NCBI RefSeq assembly: GCF_001269885.1
Contig: NZ_LHVH01000017.1
Coordinates: 124,001 to 188,000, forward strand
Direction of reading: 5' to 3'
Length of the DNA stretch: 64,000 nt
Source: Pseudomonas kilonensis
Lineage (GTDB): Bacteria; Pseudomonadota; Gammaproteobacteria; Pseudomonadales; Pseudomonadaceae
The notes under the pieces are model-generated. The model was given only the letters and a program-made list of their open reading frames with translations. It had not been told where the DNA came from and made no database searches. Made by a program: the position numbers and the translations under genes. Of the stretch, positions 1 through 10,500 are shown piece after piece. The first letter of the stretch is position 1, and each line of letters starts with the position of its first letter.

Positions 1-2250
1 GCGTTGATCCTGGCATTGCTGCGCAACCCGCTTCGCTATGCAGGGAGTGCTTACCAGGCGCTGCTCACCCGACTGAACGTCGATCGGTTGAAAGATTTCG
101 CCTTGTCGCAACAGACCCACCCTGTCGCCGATCACTCCGCCAAGCCGGGCGACTCCCTGCTGGCGCGCTTTACCCATGACCTGACCCGGCAGGCTCGTGA
201 AGGTCAACTCGACCCGGTGCTTTGTCGCGACGGTGAAATCAGGCAGATGATCGATATCCTCGTTCGTCGCCGCAAAAACAATCCAATCGTGGTCGGTGAA
301 GCAGGGGTGGGCAAGACCGCCATCGTCGAGGGGCTGGCGTTGCGCATCGCCGTCGGAGAAGTACCGTCAGTGCTCGAAGGCGTCGAGCTGCTTTCGCTGG
401 ATATGGGGCTCCTGCAGGCCGGGGCCAGCATAAAAGGTGAATTCGAACGTCGTCTCAAAGGGGTGATCGACGAGGTCAAGGCTTCGCCAAAGTCCATCAT
501 CCTGTTCATCGATGAGGCTCACACCTTGATTGGCGCGGGTGGCAACGCCGGGGGCGCCGATGCGGCCAACCTGCTCAAGCCGGCCTTGGCCCGGGGCGAG
601 CTGCGTACTATCGCGGCCACCACCTGGGCCGAGTACAAAAAATATTTTGAAAAAGACCCGGCCCTGGCCCGTCGTTTCCAACCGGTGCAATTGCACGAGC
701 CGACCGTCAGTGAGGCAGTGACCATCCTGCGTGGCCTGGCCCGGGTCTACGAGAACAGTCACGGCATTTACCTGCGTGATGATGCGGTGGTCGCGGCGGC
801 GCAATTGTCGGCTCGCTACCTGGCTGGTCGTCAGTTGCCAGACAAGGCTGTGGATGTGTTGGACACTGCCTGCGCCCGCGTGCGCATCAGCCTGGCCGCT
901 GCGCCGCACAGCCTGGAGCGGTTGCGCGGCGAGTTGGCCGAAGGCAAGCGCCAGCGCCAAGCGCTTCGTCGTGATGCGCAGGCCGGCCTATCGATTGATC
1001 TTCAGGCGCTGGAAGCGCTGGAGGTACGCCTGGAGGCTACCGAAGACGAGCGCCGAACGCTGGAAATCCAATGGACCGAGCAACGCATTCTTGCGGAACG
1101 CCTGTTGTCGCTTCGTCAGCAATTGGCCAAGGCACGGAAAGCCTCGGTGGATCACCCCCTCAGCGTCGAAGCACTGGAAGCGGCGTTGCATGAAACACAC
1201 GGCACGTTGGTGGCTGCGCAAGTCCAGGCGCGCCTGGTCAGCTTCGAAGTTTGCCCGCGACTGGTAGCCGAGGTCATCAGTGCCTGGACCGGTGTGCCGC
1301 TGGCACAACTGGCGCGAGAGCACAATTTGAAAGTCGCCAGTTTCGCGACGGACCTGCGTGCTCGTATTCGTGGTCAGGAGCCGGCTGTACAGGCGCTTGA
1401 CCGTGCGATGCGTGCCGCCGCCGCAGGCCTGAACAAACCCGACGCTCCGGTGGGCGTGTTTCTGTTGGTAGGGCCCAGTGGCGTCGGCAAGACCGAGACG
1501 GCGCATGCCCTGGCCGACCTGCTCTATGGCGGCGATCGTTTTATCACCACGCTCAACATGGCCGAATTCCAGGAGAAACATACGGTTTCCCGGCTGATTG
1601 GCGCGCCGCCGGGCTACGTCGGTTTTGGCGAAGGCGGCATGCTCACCGAAGCCGTGCGGCAAAAGCCCTATTCAGTGGTGCTGCTCGATGAGGTCGAAAA
1701 GGCCGACCCGGATGTGTTGAATCTTTTCTACCAGATATTCGACAAGGGCTTGGCCAACGACGGAGAAGGGCGGGAGATTGATTTTCGCAACACCCTGATC
1801 CTGATGACGTCGAACCTGGGCAGCGAACGCATCAACGTGTTGTGCGAAAACGGCGCCAAACCAAGTGCCGAATGCCTTGAAGAATCCATTCGCCCAATAC
1901 TCAGTCAACATTTCAAGCCCGCGCTGTTGGCGCGCATGTGCGTGGTGCCGTACTACCCGGTCAACGGGCCGGTGTTACGTGAACTGGTGGAAGTCAAACT
2001 CGACCGCCTGGGCGAGCGGCTGCACCGTCGTCAATTGGGTTTCAGTTATTGCGGGCACCTTGTGAACCACCTGGTTGAGCGTTGCAGTCGTAATGATCGT
2101 GGCGCACGACTGATTGACCAACTGCTTGACCTGCACCTGATGCCGCTGGTTGCCGACCGGTTGCTCGCCGCCATGGCCGGTGGTGAACAGCTACGGCATG
2201 TACACGCCGTGCTCAACGGCAACGCCAGTCTCGCGTGTGAGTTCTCCTGA
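1..2250 (+). CDS. tssH: T6SS AAA+ ATPase ClpV/TssH (5' end outside window)
   Basis: This is the cytoplasmic AAA+ unfoldase that disassembles the contracted type VI sheath (TssB/TssC) so that it can be reused. The frame is open from the first base, so the start and the N-terminal sheath-binding domain lie upstream; about 749 residues of a protein usually near 880 are visible. Two ATPase modules are present: Walker A GEAGVGKT near residue 98 with Walker B ILFIDEAH near 165, and Walker A GPSGVGKT near residue 490 with VVLLDEVEKAD downstream. A coiled middle region lies between them, as in ClpB-like proteins. The interrupted middle domain and the T6SS neighbours favour ClpV over ClpB. It is the first of a closely spaced T6SS gene run. 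Confidence 0.95.
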   Translation, partial: ALILALLRNPLRYAGSAYQALLTRLNVDRLKDFALSQQTHPVADHSAKPGDSLLARFTHDLTRQAREGQLDPVLCRDGEIRQMIDILVRRRKNNPIVVGEAGVGKTAIVEGLALRIAVGEVPSVLEGVELLSLDMGLLQAGASIKGEFERRLKGVIDEVKASPKSIILFIDEAHTLIGAGGNAGGADAANLLKPALARGELRTIAATTWAEYKKYFEKDPALARRFQPVQLHEPTVSEAVTILRGLARVYENSHGIYLRDDAVVAAAQLSARYLAGRQLPDKAVDVLDTACARVRISLAAAPHSLERLRGELAEGKRQRQALRRDAQAGLSIDLQALEALEVRLEATEDERRTLEIQWTEQRILAERLLSLRQQLAKARKASVDHPLSVEALEAALHETHGTLVAAQVQARLVSFEVCPRLVAEVISAWTGVPLAQLAREHNLKVASFATDLRARIRGQEPAVQALDRAMRAAAAGLNKPDAPVGVFLLVGPSGVGKTETAHALADLLYGGDRFITTLNMAEFQEKHTVSRLIGAPPGYVGFGEGGMLTEAVRQKPYSVVLLDEVEKADPDVLNLFYQIFDKGLANDGEGREIDFRNTLILMTSNLGSERINVLCENGAKPSAECLEESIRPILSQHFKPALLARMCVVPYYPVNGPVLRELVEVKLDRLGERLHRRQLGFSYCGHLVNHLVERCSRNDRGARLIDQLLDLHLMPLVADRLLAAMAGGEQLRHVHAVLNGNASLACEFS

Positions 2251-2260
2251 GGTGGGCGCC

Positions 2261-3778
2261 ATGTTCAAGAAACTTTCGCAACCGTTGGACTATGCCGAAG
2301 CGCTTCTGGCGCTGTTTTCCGACCTTTCGCGTTTGGCGGACGGTGCTGAGCTGGTGGGGAAGTTCATCCAGGGCGTAGCGCGGCTCAGTGGCTGTGAACT
2401 GGTGCAGTTGTACCTGCTCGATGCCACTCTCACCCGCCTGGTAATGAACACCGAGAGCCTGGATGGCCAGTTGCAATTTCGTGACCCGCAAAGCCTGCCC
2501 TCCGACTACCACGCTGAGCAATTGTTGCAATTTTCCCTGTGCCAGAACCGTGTGGTGTACCTCGACGCGTTAAGCGACAGCGTGCACGAAACCGGTTTCC
2601 TGCCGCCGCGGGCCACCCCCTGGCAGTCGCTGCTTTGCGTTCCCTTGGGTGATCCGCAGGATGGGGTCGGAGGCTTGTTGCTATGCGCGAGCAATCGGCA
2701 CCTCGACCTGCATGGGATCGCTGAGTCCCTGGGACATCTTGGGACCTTCGCGCTTGGCCAGATGCATCTGTTACAGCGTCTGCGCGGTCCTGTCGACGAG
2801 TCGGTGCCTGATACCACGAGCCTGCCGAGCGCCGTCAGTTACGGCCTGATTGGTAAGAGCATGGCCATGCGCAAGACCTGCTCATTGCTCAGTAAAGTAC
2901 TGCACAGCCCCTATACCGTCCTGCTGCGGGGTGAGACCGGTACCGGCAAGGAGGTGGTGGCCCGGGTCCTCCATGATTACGGCCCGCGTCGATCCAAGGC
3001 GTTTATCGTGCAGAACTGTGCGGCGGTTCCCGAGAACTTGTTGGAGAGTGAGCTTTTCGGCTATCGCAAGGGCGCGTTCACCGGTGCCGACCGGGACCGC
3101 GCCGGGCTGTTCGACGCGGCCAACGGCGGCACGCTGTTGCTCGATGAAATCGGCGATATGCCGTTATCCCTGCAGGCCAAGTTGTTGCGAGTGTTGCAGG
3201 AAGGCGAAATCCGACCGTTGGGGTCCAACGTCACTCACCAAGTCGACGTGCGCATCATTGCCGCTACCCACCGCGACCTGAAGCAACTGATGGAGGAGGG
3301 CAAGTTCCGTGAAGACCTGTATTACCGCCTTGCGCAGTTTCCAATTCCGCTACCGGCGTTGCGCCAGCGCGACGGCGACATCATTGAGCTGGCGCGGCAT
3401 TTTGCCGACAAGGCTTGCACACTCCTGCAGCGGGATCCGGTGCGCTGGTCAGACGCAGCGCTCGATCACCTGGCCGCCTACGACTTCCCGGGAAACGTTC
3501 GTGAACTCAAGAGCATCGTAGAAAGGGCCGTGCTCATGTGCGAGGGCGGCGAACTGCTTGTCGAGCATTTTGCACTACACATCCAGACCCCAGCCGAGCG
3601 GGGCCGTGTGAGCTTGCGTGAACGGATGGAGCAGATCGAACGTGGCCTGCTGATCGATGGCCTGCGCGAGAGCTCGGGCAACAAGGCGCGTGCCGCCCGT
3701 GAACTTGGCTTGCCGCTACGCACGCTGGTCTATCGCCTTGCGCGCCTGAACGTTCAGCGTAGTGATTTCAATGATTGA
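2261..3778 (+). CDS. sfa2: Sigma-54-dependent T6SS transcriptional activator (Sfa type)
   Basis: This is a bacterial enhancer-binding protein that would activate RNA polymerase-sigma54 at T6SS promoters. An N-terminal GAF-like sensor (about residues 15-170) is followed by an AAA+ domain with Walker A GETGTGKE near residue 223, the sigma54-contact motif GAFTGAD near 270 and Walker [12 protein letters not shown]-terminal Fis-type helix-turn-helix begins at [12 protein letters not shown]. The frame is open upstream, but ATG 2261 starts 10 bases after the clpV stop and gives the usual 505 residues. Position directly after clpV is that of sfa2 in P. aeruginosa HSI-II. No phosphorylatable receiver domain is present, so the signal is probably sensed through GAF. 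Confidence 0.9.
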   Translation: MFKKLSQPLDYAEALLALFSDLSRLADGAELVGKFIQGVARLSGCELVQLYLLDATLTRLVMNTESLDGQLQFRDPQSLPSDYHAEQLLQFSLCQNRVVYLDALSDSVHETGFLPPRATPWQSLLCVPLGDPQDGVGGLLLCASNRHLDLHGIAESLGHLGTFALGQMHLLQRLRGPVDESVPDTTSLPSAVSYGLIGKSMAMRKTCSLLSKVLHSPYTVLLRGETGTGKEVVARVLHDYGPRRSKAFIVQNCAAVPENLLESELFGYRKGAFTGADRDRAGLFDAANGGTLLLDEIGDMPLSLQAKLLRVLQEGEIRPLGSNVTHQVDVRIIAATHRDLKQLMEEGKFREDLYYRLAQFPIPLPALRQRDGDIIELARHFADKACTLLQRDPVRWSDAALDHLAAYDFPGNVRELKSIVERAVLMCEGGELLVEHFALHIQTPAERGRVSLRERMEQIERGLLIDGLRESSGNKARAARELGLPLRTLVYRLARLNVQRSDFND

Positions 3779-3830
3779 TCCTCGCCTTGTTCGTAGTCCT
3801 TCCAGCCCGGTCATTCCTGGAGAAATTTCG

Positions 3831-3971
3831 ATGCCTGTTTTTGCCTGGCGAGCCGTCCTGCTGACGTTCCTCGTGTCGCTTGCCCTCGGCGGTTGTAGTG
3901 GTAACTACAAATTCAACGACAGTGATTATCGCCCTCTGGGTGATCCACAAGCGGTCTATCGCGGTAAGTGA
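3831..3971 (+). CDS. Small T6SS-associated lipoprotein
   Basis: A 46-residue predicted lipoprotein. A hydrophobic leader (residues 4-17) ends in the lipobox LALGGC, after which about 28 polar residues rich in Asp and Tyr follow. ATG 3831 is preceded by CTGGAGAAA, a good ribosome site; the open frame extends upstream to 3762 but lacks a better start. It sits in the same strand and gap pattern as its T6SS neighbours, between the activator and the FHA gene, so a role in the secretion machine is inferred from position only. It is too short to be TssJ, which is encoded separately at 4833. Confidence 0.7.
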   Translation: MPVFAWRAVLLTFLVSLALGGCSGNYKFNDSDYRPLGDPQAVYRGK

Positions 3972-3990
3972 CCCAAGGAACCTTTAGTAG

Positions 3991-4836
3991 ATGGATCTTG
4001 TTTTCGAAATGCTGAACGCCAACCAGTTCGTCCCTGTACGGCTGCTTCACAAGACCTTCGGACCGGCCGGCGGAGTGATCGGTCGGGGCGAGGGTTGCCA
4101 CTGGATGATCCCTGATCGTGATCGCCTGCTGTCCAAGTGTCACGCGCAGGTCAGCTTCCGTGAGGGCGCGTTTTTCCTGACCGATACCAGTGGCAACGGT
4201 ACGACCCACCGCGAAAGCGGCGCACGCCTGCCCAAGGGCGAGCCGGTACGGATACAGGACGGAGACGCCTACATCATGGGCGAATTCGAGGTCCTGGCAC
4301 GGCTGGTCGGCGGCCCGTCGAACAGCGTTGCCGAAGCCGGTCGCTCAACGCCGGTCGACAGTCTCATTCCGGACGATGCCTTTCTGGAACTCGACCCGCT
4401 GAAAGCGCTGGACCAACAGGAGCGGGTCTTGCTGGACATCGATGAGCTGATAAATCCCACTGCCGTACCACCAGATGCCCTTGGGCGCCCAGATTATGCG
4501 CGTATCGACATGGAAAGCCTGCTGGTGCCGGAGTTGGTCGAAGAGCTCGTTGAACCAAGGCCTGCGTCCATCCCGCCCGCCGGCGCTATGGATCACCCGC
4601 GCGAAGATTTTTGGGAGCGCTTTGCGATGGCCTTGGGTATGGATCTCGAAAGCCTTGATAGCGAGGCCCGCGAAACCCTGGCGATCAACGCCGCGCTGCT
4701 GCTCAAGCAAAGCATTCATGGTTTGCAGCAGAGCTTGCGCACTCGCTCGGCGTTGAAAGGCGAACTGCACCCGGCCCAGACCTATGAAGAACAGGTTCGT
4801 CTGATTGCCAGCCTGCAAATCGATCACCACGGATGA
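3991..4836 (+). CDS. fha2: T6SS FHA-domain protein (TagH/Fha), short C-terminus
   Basis: A forkhead-associated phosphopeptide-binding protein that in T6SS loci couples Ser/Thr kinase signalling to apparatus assembly. The FHA domain spans about residues 20-95 (VIGRGEGC, LLSKCHAQV, SGNGTT). A charged linker follows, then a helical segment (about residues 195-265, DFWERFAMALGMDL ... LLKQSIHGLQQSLRTRSALKGEL) resembling the TagH C-terminal domain. The 281 residues stop just after that segment, whereas TagH proteins often continue another 80-100 residues, so the C-terminal domain looks shortened. The stop overlaps the tssJ start (ATGA). The kinase and phosphatase encoded at the operon end are its probable regulators. 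Confidence 0.85.
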   Translation: MDLVFEMLNANQFVPVRLLHKTFGPAGGVIGRGEGCHWMIPDRDRLLSKCHAQVSFREGAFFLTDTSGNGTTHRESGARLPKGEPVRIQDGDAYIMGEFEVLARLVGGPSNSVAEAGRSTPVDSLIPDDAFLELDPLKALDQQERVLLDIDELINPTAVPPDALGRPDYARIDMESLLVPELVEELVEPRPASIPPAGAMDHPREDFWERFAMALGMDLESLDSEARETLAINAALLLKQSIHGLQQSLRTRSALKGELHPAQTYEEQVRLIASLQIDHHG

Positions 4837-5345
4837 CGTCCATGTCGCACTGCACGATGCACTTATTCAAGACTTTGAAGGCGCTGGCCATGGCCCTGCT
4901 GCTGGGCGGTTGCACCACGTTGTCGCCCTTTTCGACGATGACCAAGCTCAACCTCACCCTGACGGCCAGTGATCAGCTCAACCCCGACCTCAATGGGCGC
5001 CCATCGCCAGTGGTGGTGCGGTTGTTCGAACTCAGGCATCCGGTAGCCTTTGAAAATTCGGATTTCTTCAGCCTTTATGAGCGCGCGAGGGAAACACTGG
5101 CCCCCGATCTGGTTTCCAGCGAAGAGCTGGAATTGCGCCCAGGTGAAACCGTCGAGCTCAGGCTCGGTATCACTGGGGATGGCCGTTACGTCGGCATACT
5201 CGCGGCGTACCGGGACCTGCCACACGCCCGCTGGCGCTACACACTGCCAGTGGCTGCGACGCAGTTGACCGAAGCGAACCTGACTCTCGACCAGGATGGG
5301 ATCGCCAACATGCTTGAAAGACAGGCCAAGGTAGATGACCGATGA
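4833..5345 (+). CDS. tssJ: T6SS outer-membrane lipoprotein TssJ
   Basis: TssJ is the outer-membrane lipoprotein of the T6SS membrane complex; it binds the periplasmic domain of TssM. The 170-residue product has a signal peptide with lipobox LLLGGC and a beta-rich body with the family motif PVVVRLFEL near residue 50, followed by FENSDFFSLYE. ATG 4833 overlaps the fha stop by ATGA, suggesting translational coupling; an in-frame ATG at 4842 is an alternative. It is followed by tssK with the same 4-base overlap. Length and motifs are normal for the SciN/TssJ family. Confidence 0.93.
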   Translation: MTSMSHCTMHLFKTLKALAMALLLGGCTTLSPFSTMTKLNLTLTASDQLNPDLNGRPSPVVVRLFELRHPVAFENSDFFSLYERARETLAPDLVSSEELELRPGETVELRLGITGDGRYVGILAAYRDLPHARWRYTLPVAATQLTEANLTLDQDGIANMLERQAKVDDR

Positions 5346-6673
5346 ATCACGATAAAGTCATCTGGCAAGAAGGCATGTTGTTGCGTCCACAACATCTGCA
5401 ACACAACGATCGTTACTTCGACCACCAGTTGAAGGTTCGCACCCGGTTGCTGGCCAGTTACGCCTGGGGATTCCTGGCGCTGGAAATCGATCTGCAATTT
5501 CTCAACATGGGCCAACTGGTGGTCAGCCAGGCCAGCGGGGTCCTGCCGGACGGCAGTCTGTTCGAGCTCGGTGGCAACACCGAGCCGTTGGCCCTGGAAG
5601 TACCGTCCAATACCAGCAATACACCGATCTACCTCGCGCTGCCATTGGTGACCGGCAATCACATCGAGTCCCGTCGTCCGGAGCAATCTGACGTGCTGGC
5701 GCGCTACACCATCTACGACGCGCAGGTGACCGACTCCAACGCCGGCGATTCCGGCGGGAGCCAGATCAGTTGTGGCCGGCCGGACCTGCGCCTGCTGTTG
5801 GGCGAGCAACAGAGCGACCATGCGTTTGTGAAGCTCAAGCTCTGTGAGGTGCTCGATACCACGGCCGATGGAGTGATCAGGCTCGCCCCGGACTTTGTGC
5901 CGACCTTCCTCCAGGCTCGTTCATCCCATTATTTGCTGTCGTGTCTCAAGGAGATCATCGGCATGCTTGCCCATCGGGGTGACAGTCTTGCGGAGCGGAT
6001 CCGTTTCAATGGCAAGGCCGGTGGTGCGCAAGTCGGCGATTTCATGATGCTGCAACTGATCAACCGTAGCGAACTGTTGCTGCGTCATTATCTGGACCTG
6101 GAGCAAGTACATCCCGAAACGCTCTACCGAATGCTACTGGCCCTGTTGGGTGAACTGGCGACGTTCTCCAGTGACAGCAAGCGCCCACCCCTCACCAACC
6201 GCTACCAGCACAGCGACCAGGGCGCATGTTTTCGCAGCCTGATGCAAGCGATCCGCCAGGTGCTGTCGATGGTGCTCGAGCAGCACGCTATCGAGCTGCA
6301 ATTGCAGCCGCGCCAATATGGAATCACCGTTTCGCCGATGCAGGACCTCTCCCTGCTGGATACGGCTTCATTCGTGCTGGCGGCTAGTGCCAACTGTGAC
6401 AGCGAAGAGCTGCGCCATCGACTGCCGTTGAACCTCAAGGTTGGCTCTGTGGAGCGCATCCGCCAGTTGGTCAACCTGCATCTGCCCGGTATCAAGATCA
6501 GGCCTCTGCCTGTGGCTCCGCGGCAGATCGCCTTCCATGCCAACAAAACCTATTTCATCCTGGAGCCCAGCTCCGAAGACCTGGCGCAACTGAAGCGCTC
6601 GGCAGGCTTCGCGTTCCATGTGTGCGGTGATTTCGCCGAGCTTGAACTGAATTTTTGGGCCATCAGGAATTGA
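5342..6673 (+). CDS. tssK: T6SS baseplate protein TssK
   Basis: TssK is the trimeric baseplate component that joins the phage-like tail to the TssL/TssM membrane complex. The 443-residue product begins with the family signature VIWQEGMLLRPQHLQ(H) at residues 6-20 and keeps the usual length. Its start overlaps the tssJ stop by ATGA. The C-terminal part contains the conserved LPGIKIRPLPVAPRQI segment near residue 383. There is no sign of truncation. Confidence 0.95.
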   Translation: MNHDKVIWQEGMLLRPQHLQHNDRYFDHQLKVRTRLLASYAWGFLALEIDLQFLNMGQLVVSQASGVLPDGSLFELGGNTEPLALEVPSNTSNTPIYLALPLVTGNHIESRRPEQSDVLARYTIYDAQVTDSNAGDSGGSQISCGRPDLRLLLGEQQSDHAFVKLKLCEVLDTTADGVIRLAPDFVPTFLQARSSHYLLSCLKEIIGMLAHRGDSLAERIRFNGKAGGAQVGDFMMLQLINRSELLLRHYLDLEQVHPETLYRMLLALLGELATFSSDSKRPPLTNRYQHSDQGACFRSLMQAIRQVLSMVLEQHAIELQLQPRQYGITVSPMQDLSLLDTASFVLAASANCDSEELRHRLPLNLKVGSVERIRQLVNLHLPGIKIRPLPVAPRQIAFHANKTYFILEPSSEDLAQLKRSAGFAFHVCGDFAELELNFWAIRN

Positions 6674-6678
6674 ACGAA

Positions 6679-7542
6679 ATGGACAAGGAAAATCCCCAGG
6701 ACGAAACAACCGTCCTGCTCGACCACCATGGACAGCGTCCTGCTTCCGGACCCTTGACCGACGCTGCTGCGCCGCCGCGTTTCGAACAGTTGCAAGAGCG
6801 AATGATCTACGCTGCGCACCTGCCGCGGTCCCAGGCCTTCAATGTCAGCCTTAATCCGCTGGTCTCGGCGGCGTCCGGATTGTTGTCGCAAATGGTGCAG
6901 CTCAAGCACGGCCGCGAACGCGAGGACCTGCAAGCCCTTAAAGGGGAACTGAAGCGAGGCCTGGAGCAGTTCGAAGCCTGTGCCTTGCAGGACGGTGTTG
7001 AAAACAATCAGTTGATCGCGGCGCGTTACGTGCTCTGCTCAGCGATCGATGAGGCGATCGTCACTACGCCGTGGGGCCATGGCGGTGGTTGGTCACAGAT
7101 AAGCCTGCTCAGCACTTTTCACAACGAAACCTTCGGCGGCGAGAAGGTCTTTCAATTGCTTGAGCGCTTGTCGAAAAACCCCATCAAACACCTGTCGATG
7201 CTTGAGTTGTTGTATCTGTGCCTGTCCCTGGGCTTCGAGGGCAAGTATCGGGTGCAGACCCGTGGGATGCTCGAACTCGAAAATCTGCGCGATGCCCTGT
7301 ATCGGCTGATCTGCCAGGCACGCGGCGACATTCCTCGTGAACTGTCGCCTCGTTGGGAAGGCTTCGATGGTACGCGACGCAACCCGGTGCGCATTGTCCC
7401 GGCCTGGACGGTGGCGGTTTTTACGCTGGTCTGCCTGGGGGTGATGTACTCGAGTTTCGCCTGGGTATTGGACGGGCAGCGCCGAAGCGTACTGCAACCA
7501 TATCAACTGTCAGAACCGGTCGCCGCTCAGCCGCTGCCGTAA
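6679..7542 (+). CDS. tssL: T6SS membrane protein TssL (DotU/IcmH)
   Basis: TssL is an inner-membrane protein with a cytoplasmic hook-like domain that contacts TssK and TssM. The cytoplasmic DotU domain is recognisable (AARYVLCSAIDEAI, WSQISLLSTFHNETFGGEKVF, LELLYLCLSLGFEGKY), and a single transmembrane segment lies near the C-terminus (AVFTLVCLGVMYSSFAWV). There is no peptidoglycan-binding OmpA/MotB extension, so this is the short form of 287 residues. I chose ATG 6679, six bases after the tssK stop; a TTG at 6655 would overlap tssK but has no clear ribosome site. The gene is followed 13 bases later by tssM. Confidence 0.93.
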   Translation: MDKENPQDETTVLLDHHGQRPASGPLTDAAAPPRFEQLQERMIYAAHLPRSQAFNVSLNPLVSAASGLLSQMVQLKHGREREDLQALKGELKRGLEQFEACALQDGVENNQLIAARYVLCSAIDEAIVTTPWGHGGGWSQISLLSTFHNETFGGEKVFQLLERLSKNPIKHLSMLELLYLCLSLGFEGKYRVQTRGMLELENLRDALYRLICQARGDIPRELSPRWEGFDGTRRNPVRIVPAWTVAVFTLVCLGVMYSSFAWVLDGQRRSVLQPYQLSEPVAAQPLP

Positions 7543-7555
7543 ACAGGGACGTGTC

Positions 7556-10500
7556 ATGAAATTGCTTTTAAGGAAAGCCGGTGCCTGGGTGCGCCAGACG
7601 TGGATTTGGACGCTGCTGGCGGTGCTTTGTATCGCGTTGCTGGTGTGGTTCGCCGGGCCGCTCCTGGCCGTCAATGACTACAAGTTCTGGGCAAGCCCGA
7701 CGGCGCGGTTGCTGACCGTCAGCGTGTTAATGCTGGGCTGGGGTCTGGCCATGGTTTTCGTCAATGGGCGCGGCAGTTCAAGCACGAATCTCCAGCAAAA
7801 CGCCCCCGAGCAGGCTCGGGCCCTGCATCAGGCCAGGATTGATGATGAGCAGCGCGAAGTGCGCTCGCGCTTCAAGCAGGCATTATCCACGCTAAGGTCC
7901 TCGAGCCTTTATCCCGGCCGCAGCGAACGCTGGCGCAACGATCTGCCGTGGTATCTGCTGATCGGCCCGCCTGCCAGCGGCAAGACCCATCTGCTGGACT
8001 GCTCGGGCCTGGAGTTCCCCCTCAACAGGCTTGAACGCAAGCCACTCGGCGACACATCGGGTACCCGTTATTGCGATTGGTATTTTGCCGAGCACGCCGT
8101 GCTGGTCGACACCGCCGGGCGCTACCTGACCCAAACGGACAGTGATGTCGACAGCAGCGCCTGGGCCGTATTGCTCGAACTGCTGCGCAAGCGTCGCCGC
8201 AGTCGTCCGTTGAGCGGTGTACTGGTGACGGTGCCGACCGAGGTCCTGTTGCTGGGCAGCGAGGACGAAGTTACTACGCTGGCCCGCCAGATTCGTGGCC
8301 GCCTGCAGGACCTGCAACAGCGACTGCACGTCGATGTCCCGGTTTATCTGGTCCTGAGCAAAGCGGACGGCATGCCAGGTTTCAATGAGTTCTTTGATTC
8401 GTTGACTCGCGAAGAAAACGACCAGGTATTGGGTGCAAGTTTCAGTCGGGACCAGCGTGGCGGTGATGTGGTCGTGTTACGTGCCGAGTTCGAGGCGCTG
8501 CTGCATCGCCTCAACAGTCAGGTGATCATGCGCATGCATCAAGAGCGCGACCCGCTGCGTCGTAGCTGTATGCTTGATTTCCCTCACCAACTTGGACAAC
8601 TCGGCGCAGGCCTGTGTCTGCTGGTCGAGCAGGCGTTTACCGGCAACGTTGGTACGTTGCGGGGTTTCTACCTGACCTGCGCATCATCGCCGGCCCGAAC
8701 CAATACCACGCACAGCGGGCGCTCGCGGTTCATTCATCACTTGATCAGCCGGGTGATTTTTCCGGAGGCCGATCTGACCGACCTCGTTCAGCGCGAGCGC
8801 CGTCGTCTCCATTGGGGGCAGCGAGCTTTGTATTTCGGGGCGCTGACGGTCATTGGCCTGTGTGGGCTGTTGTGGGCGCACGGTTTTTCGGCCAACCACG
8901 AGCGACTGGACAGCTTGCGTACGCTGACGCAACGCTGGGACCAGCAGCAATCGGTCCAGGCGAATGCTGATGACTGGGCCGCGATGCTCGAATCACTGGA
9001 TCTCCGTTTCGAGGCCACCCAGGTTTTCCCACCCTACAGGGCGGTGCCTTTGCATGAACGCGTCGGCCTGTACCAGGGCGAGGCGAGCAACCCTGCGGTG
9101 ACCGACGCCTACGAGCGTGAACTACAGGAGCGACTGTTGCCGAAGGTTGCGCAGAGGCTGGAAGCGCATGTCCGCAACAACTGGAATGACCGTGAGCAAC
9201 TGCTCAACAGCCTGCGCGCGTACTTGATGCTGGGCTTGCAAGAGCGCCGCGATGTTGCCTGGCTCAAGGACTGGCTGGCCAACGATGGGTCGCTTCGTCA
9301 TCCCGGCAACACGGCGCTGCAGGAGGGCCTGAATGCCCACCTCGAGCGCCTGTTGGAGTTACCGTTTATCCATGCGCTCAACGAACCGCTGGTGGCCCAG
9401 GCCCGGGAAGCCTTGCGCCGTGAGTCCCTGGCGGCCGTCGTCTACAGAATGCTGCACGAACAGGCCAGCCATCTGCCGCAATACCGACTCAGCCAACACC
9501 TGGGCTCGCAAGGTGCGTTGTTGGTCGGCACCGATCGTATGATTCCCGGTTTCTATACCCGCCAGGGTTACGAACGCTACTTTTCGGTTCAAGGCACGGC
9601 CCTGGTCACCGAGTTGCTGCGGGACAACTGGGTATTGGGTGAAGGCGAGGGCCTCAGCGGCATGGACATGCGTCGCCTGATGGTCGAACTGGAACAGCTG
9701 TATTTTCGTGACTATGCCGACCACTGGAGCGAAGCGGTCGGCCAGGTCGCCCTACAAACCATCAGCAATGCAGGTGAGGGCGCCGAGCAACTCGCGGGGC
9801 TGACCTCGGCTCACTCGCCGATTCTGCGGATGCTGGTGCAAGTGCGCGAACACACTCGAATCCAGGCTGTTGTCGAGCAAATCGACGACCTGACGCAAGC
9901 GGCAGGGAACGTTGGACATGCCGTTACAAAACTCGCCGCCGTGGCTGGGAAAGCCTCTGCGTCCCTGACCGAAAGCCTGCCGGACACCGCGCAAAAATCC
10001 TTGCGACGGCGTTTCGAGCCGCTGCATCGCCTACTGGATCCGGACAATGGTCCGACGGCAGATCTGGTCCAGGCCTTGCGGGCCATTGATGAGGTGCAAC
10101 TGCAACTGGCGAACCTGGCTCGCGCCAGTGCCCCGGAACAAGCGGCGTTCGAGTTGGCCAGGCACCGGATGGGCGGCCAGCGCGATGCGTTGAGTCACCT
10201 GCGCGGTGCGTCTGCCCGCTTGCCGCGGCCGGTCAGTGCTTGGTTCAACGTGATGGCTGAGGACAGCTGGCGCTTGGTGCTCGATGACTCTTATCGTTAC
10301 CTGAACCAGCGTTATCAGAGCGAGCTGTACAGCTTTTACGGCAAGGCGATCAACAAGCGATACCCGTTCAGTGCCCACAGTGCCAGCGACGTCGCGCTCA
10401 ATGACTTCCGGGAGTTCTTCAAGGACCAGGGCATCGTCGATCGATTCTTCGACAATTACATGCAGCCCTTCATCAGTGGCTCCGCGGGACACTACCGTCT

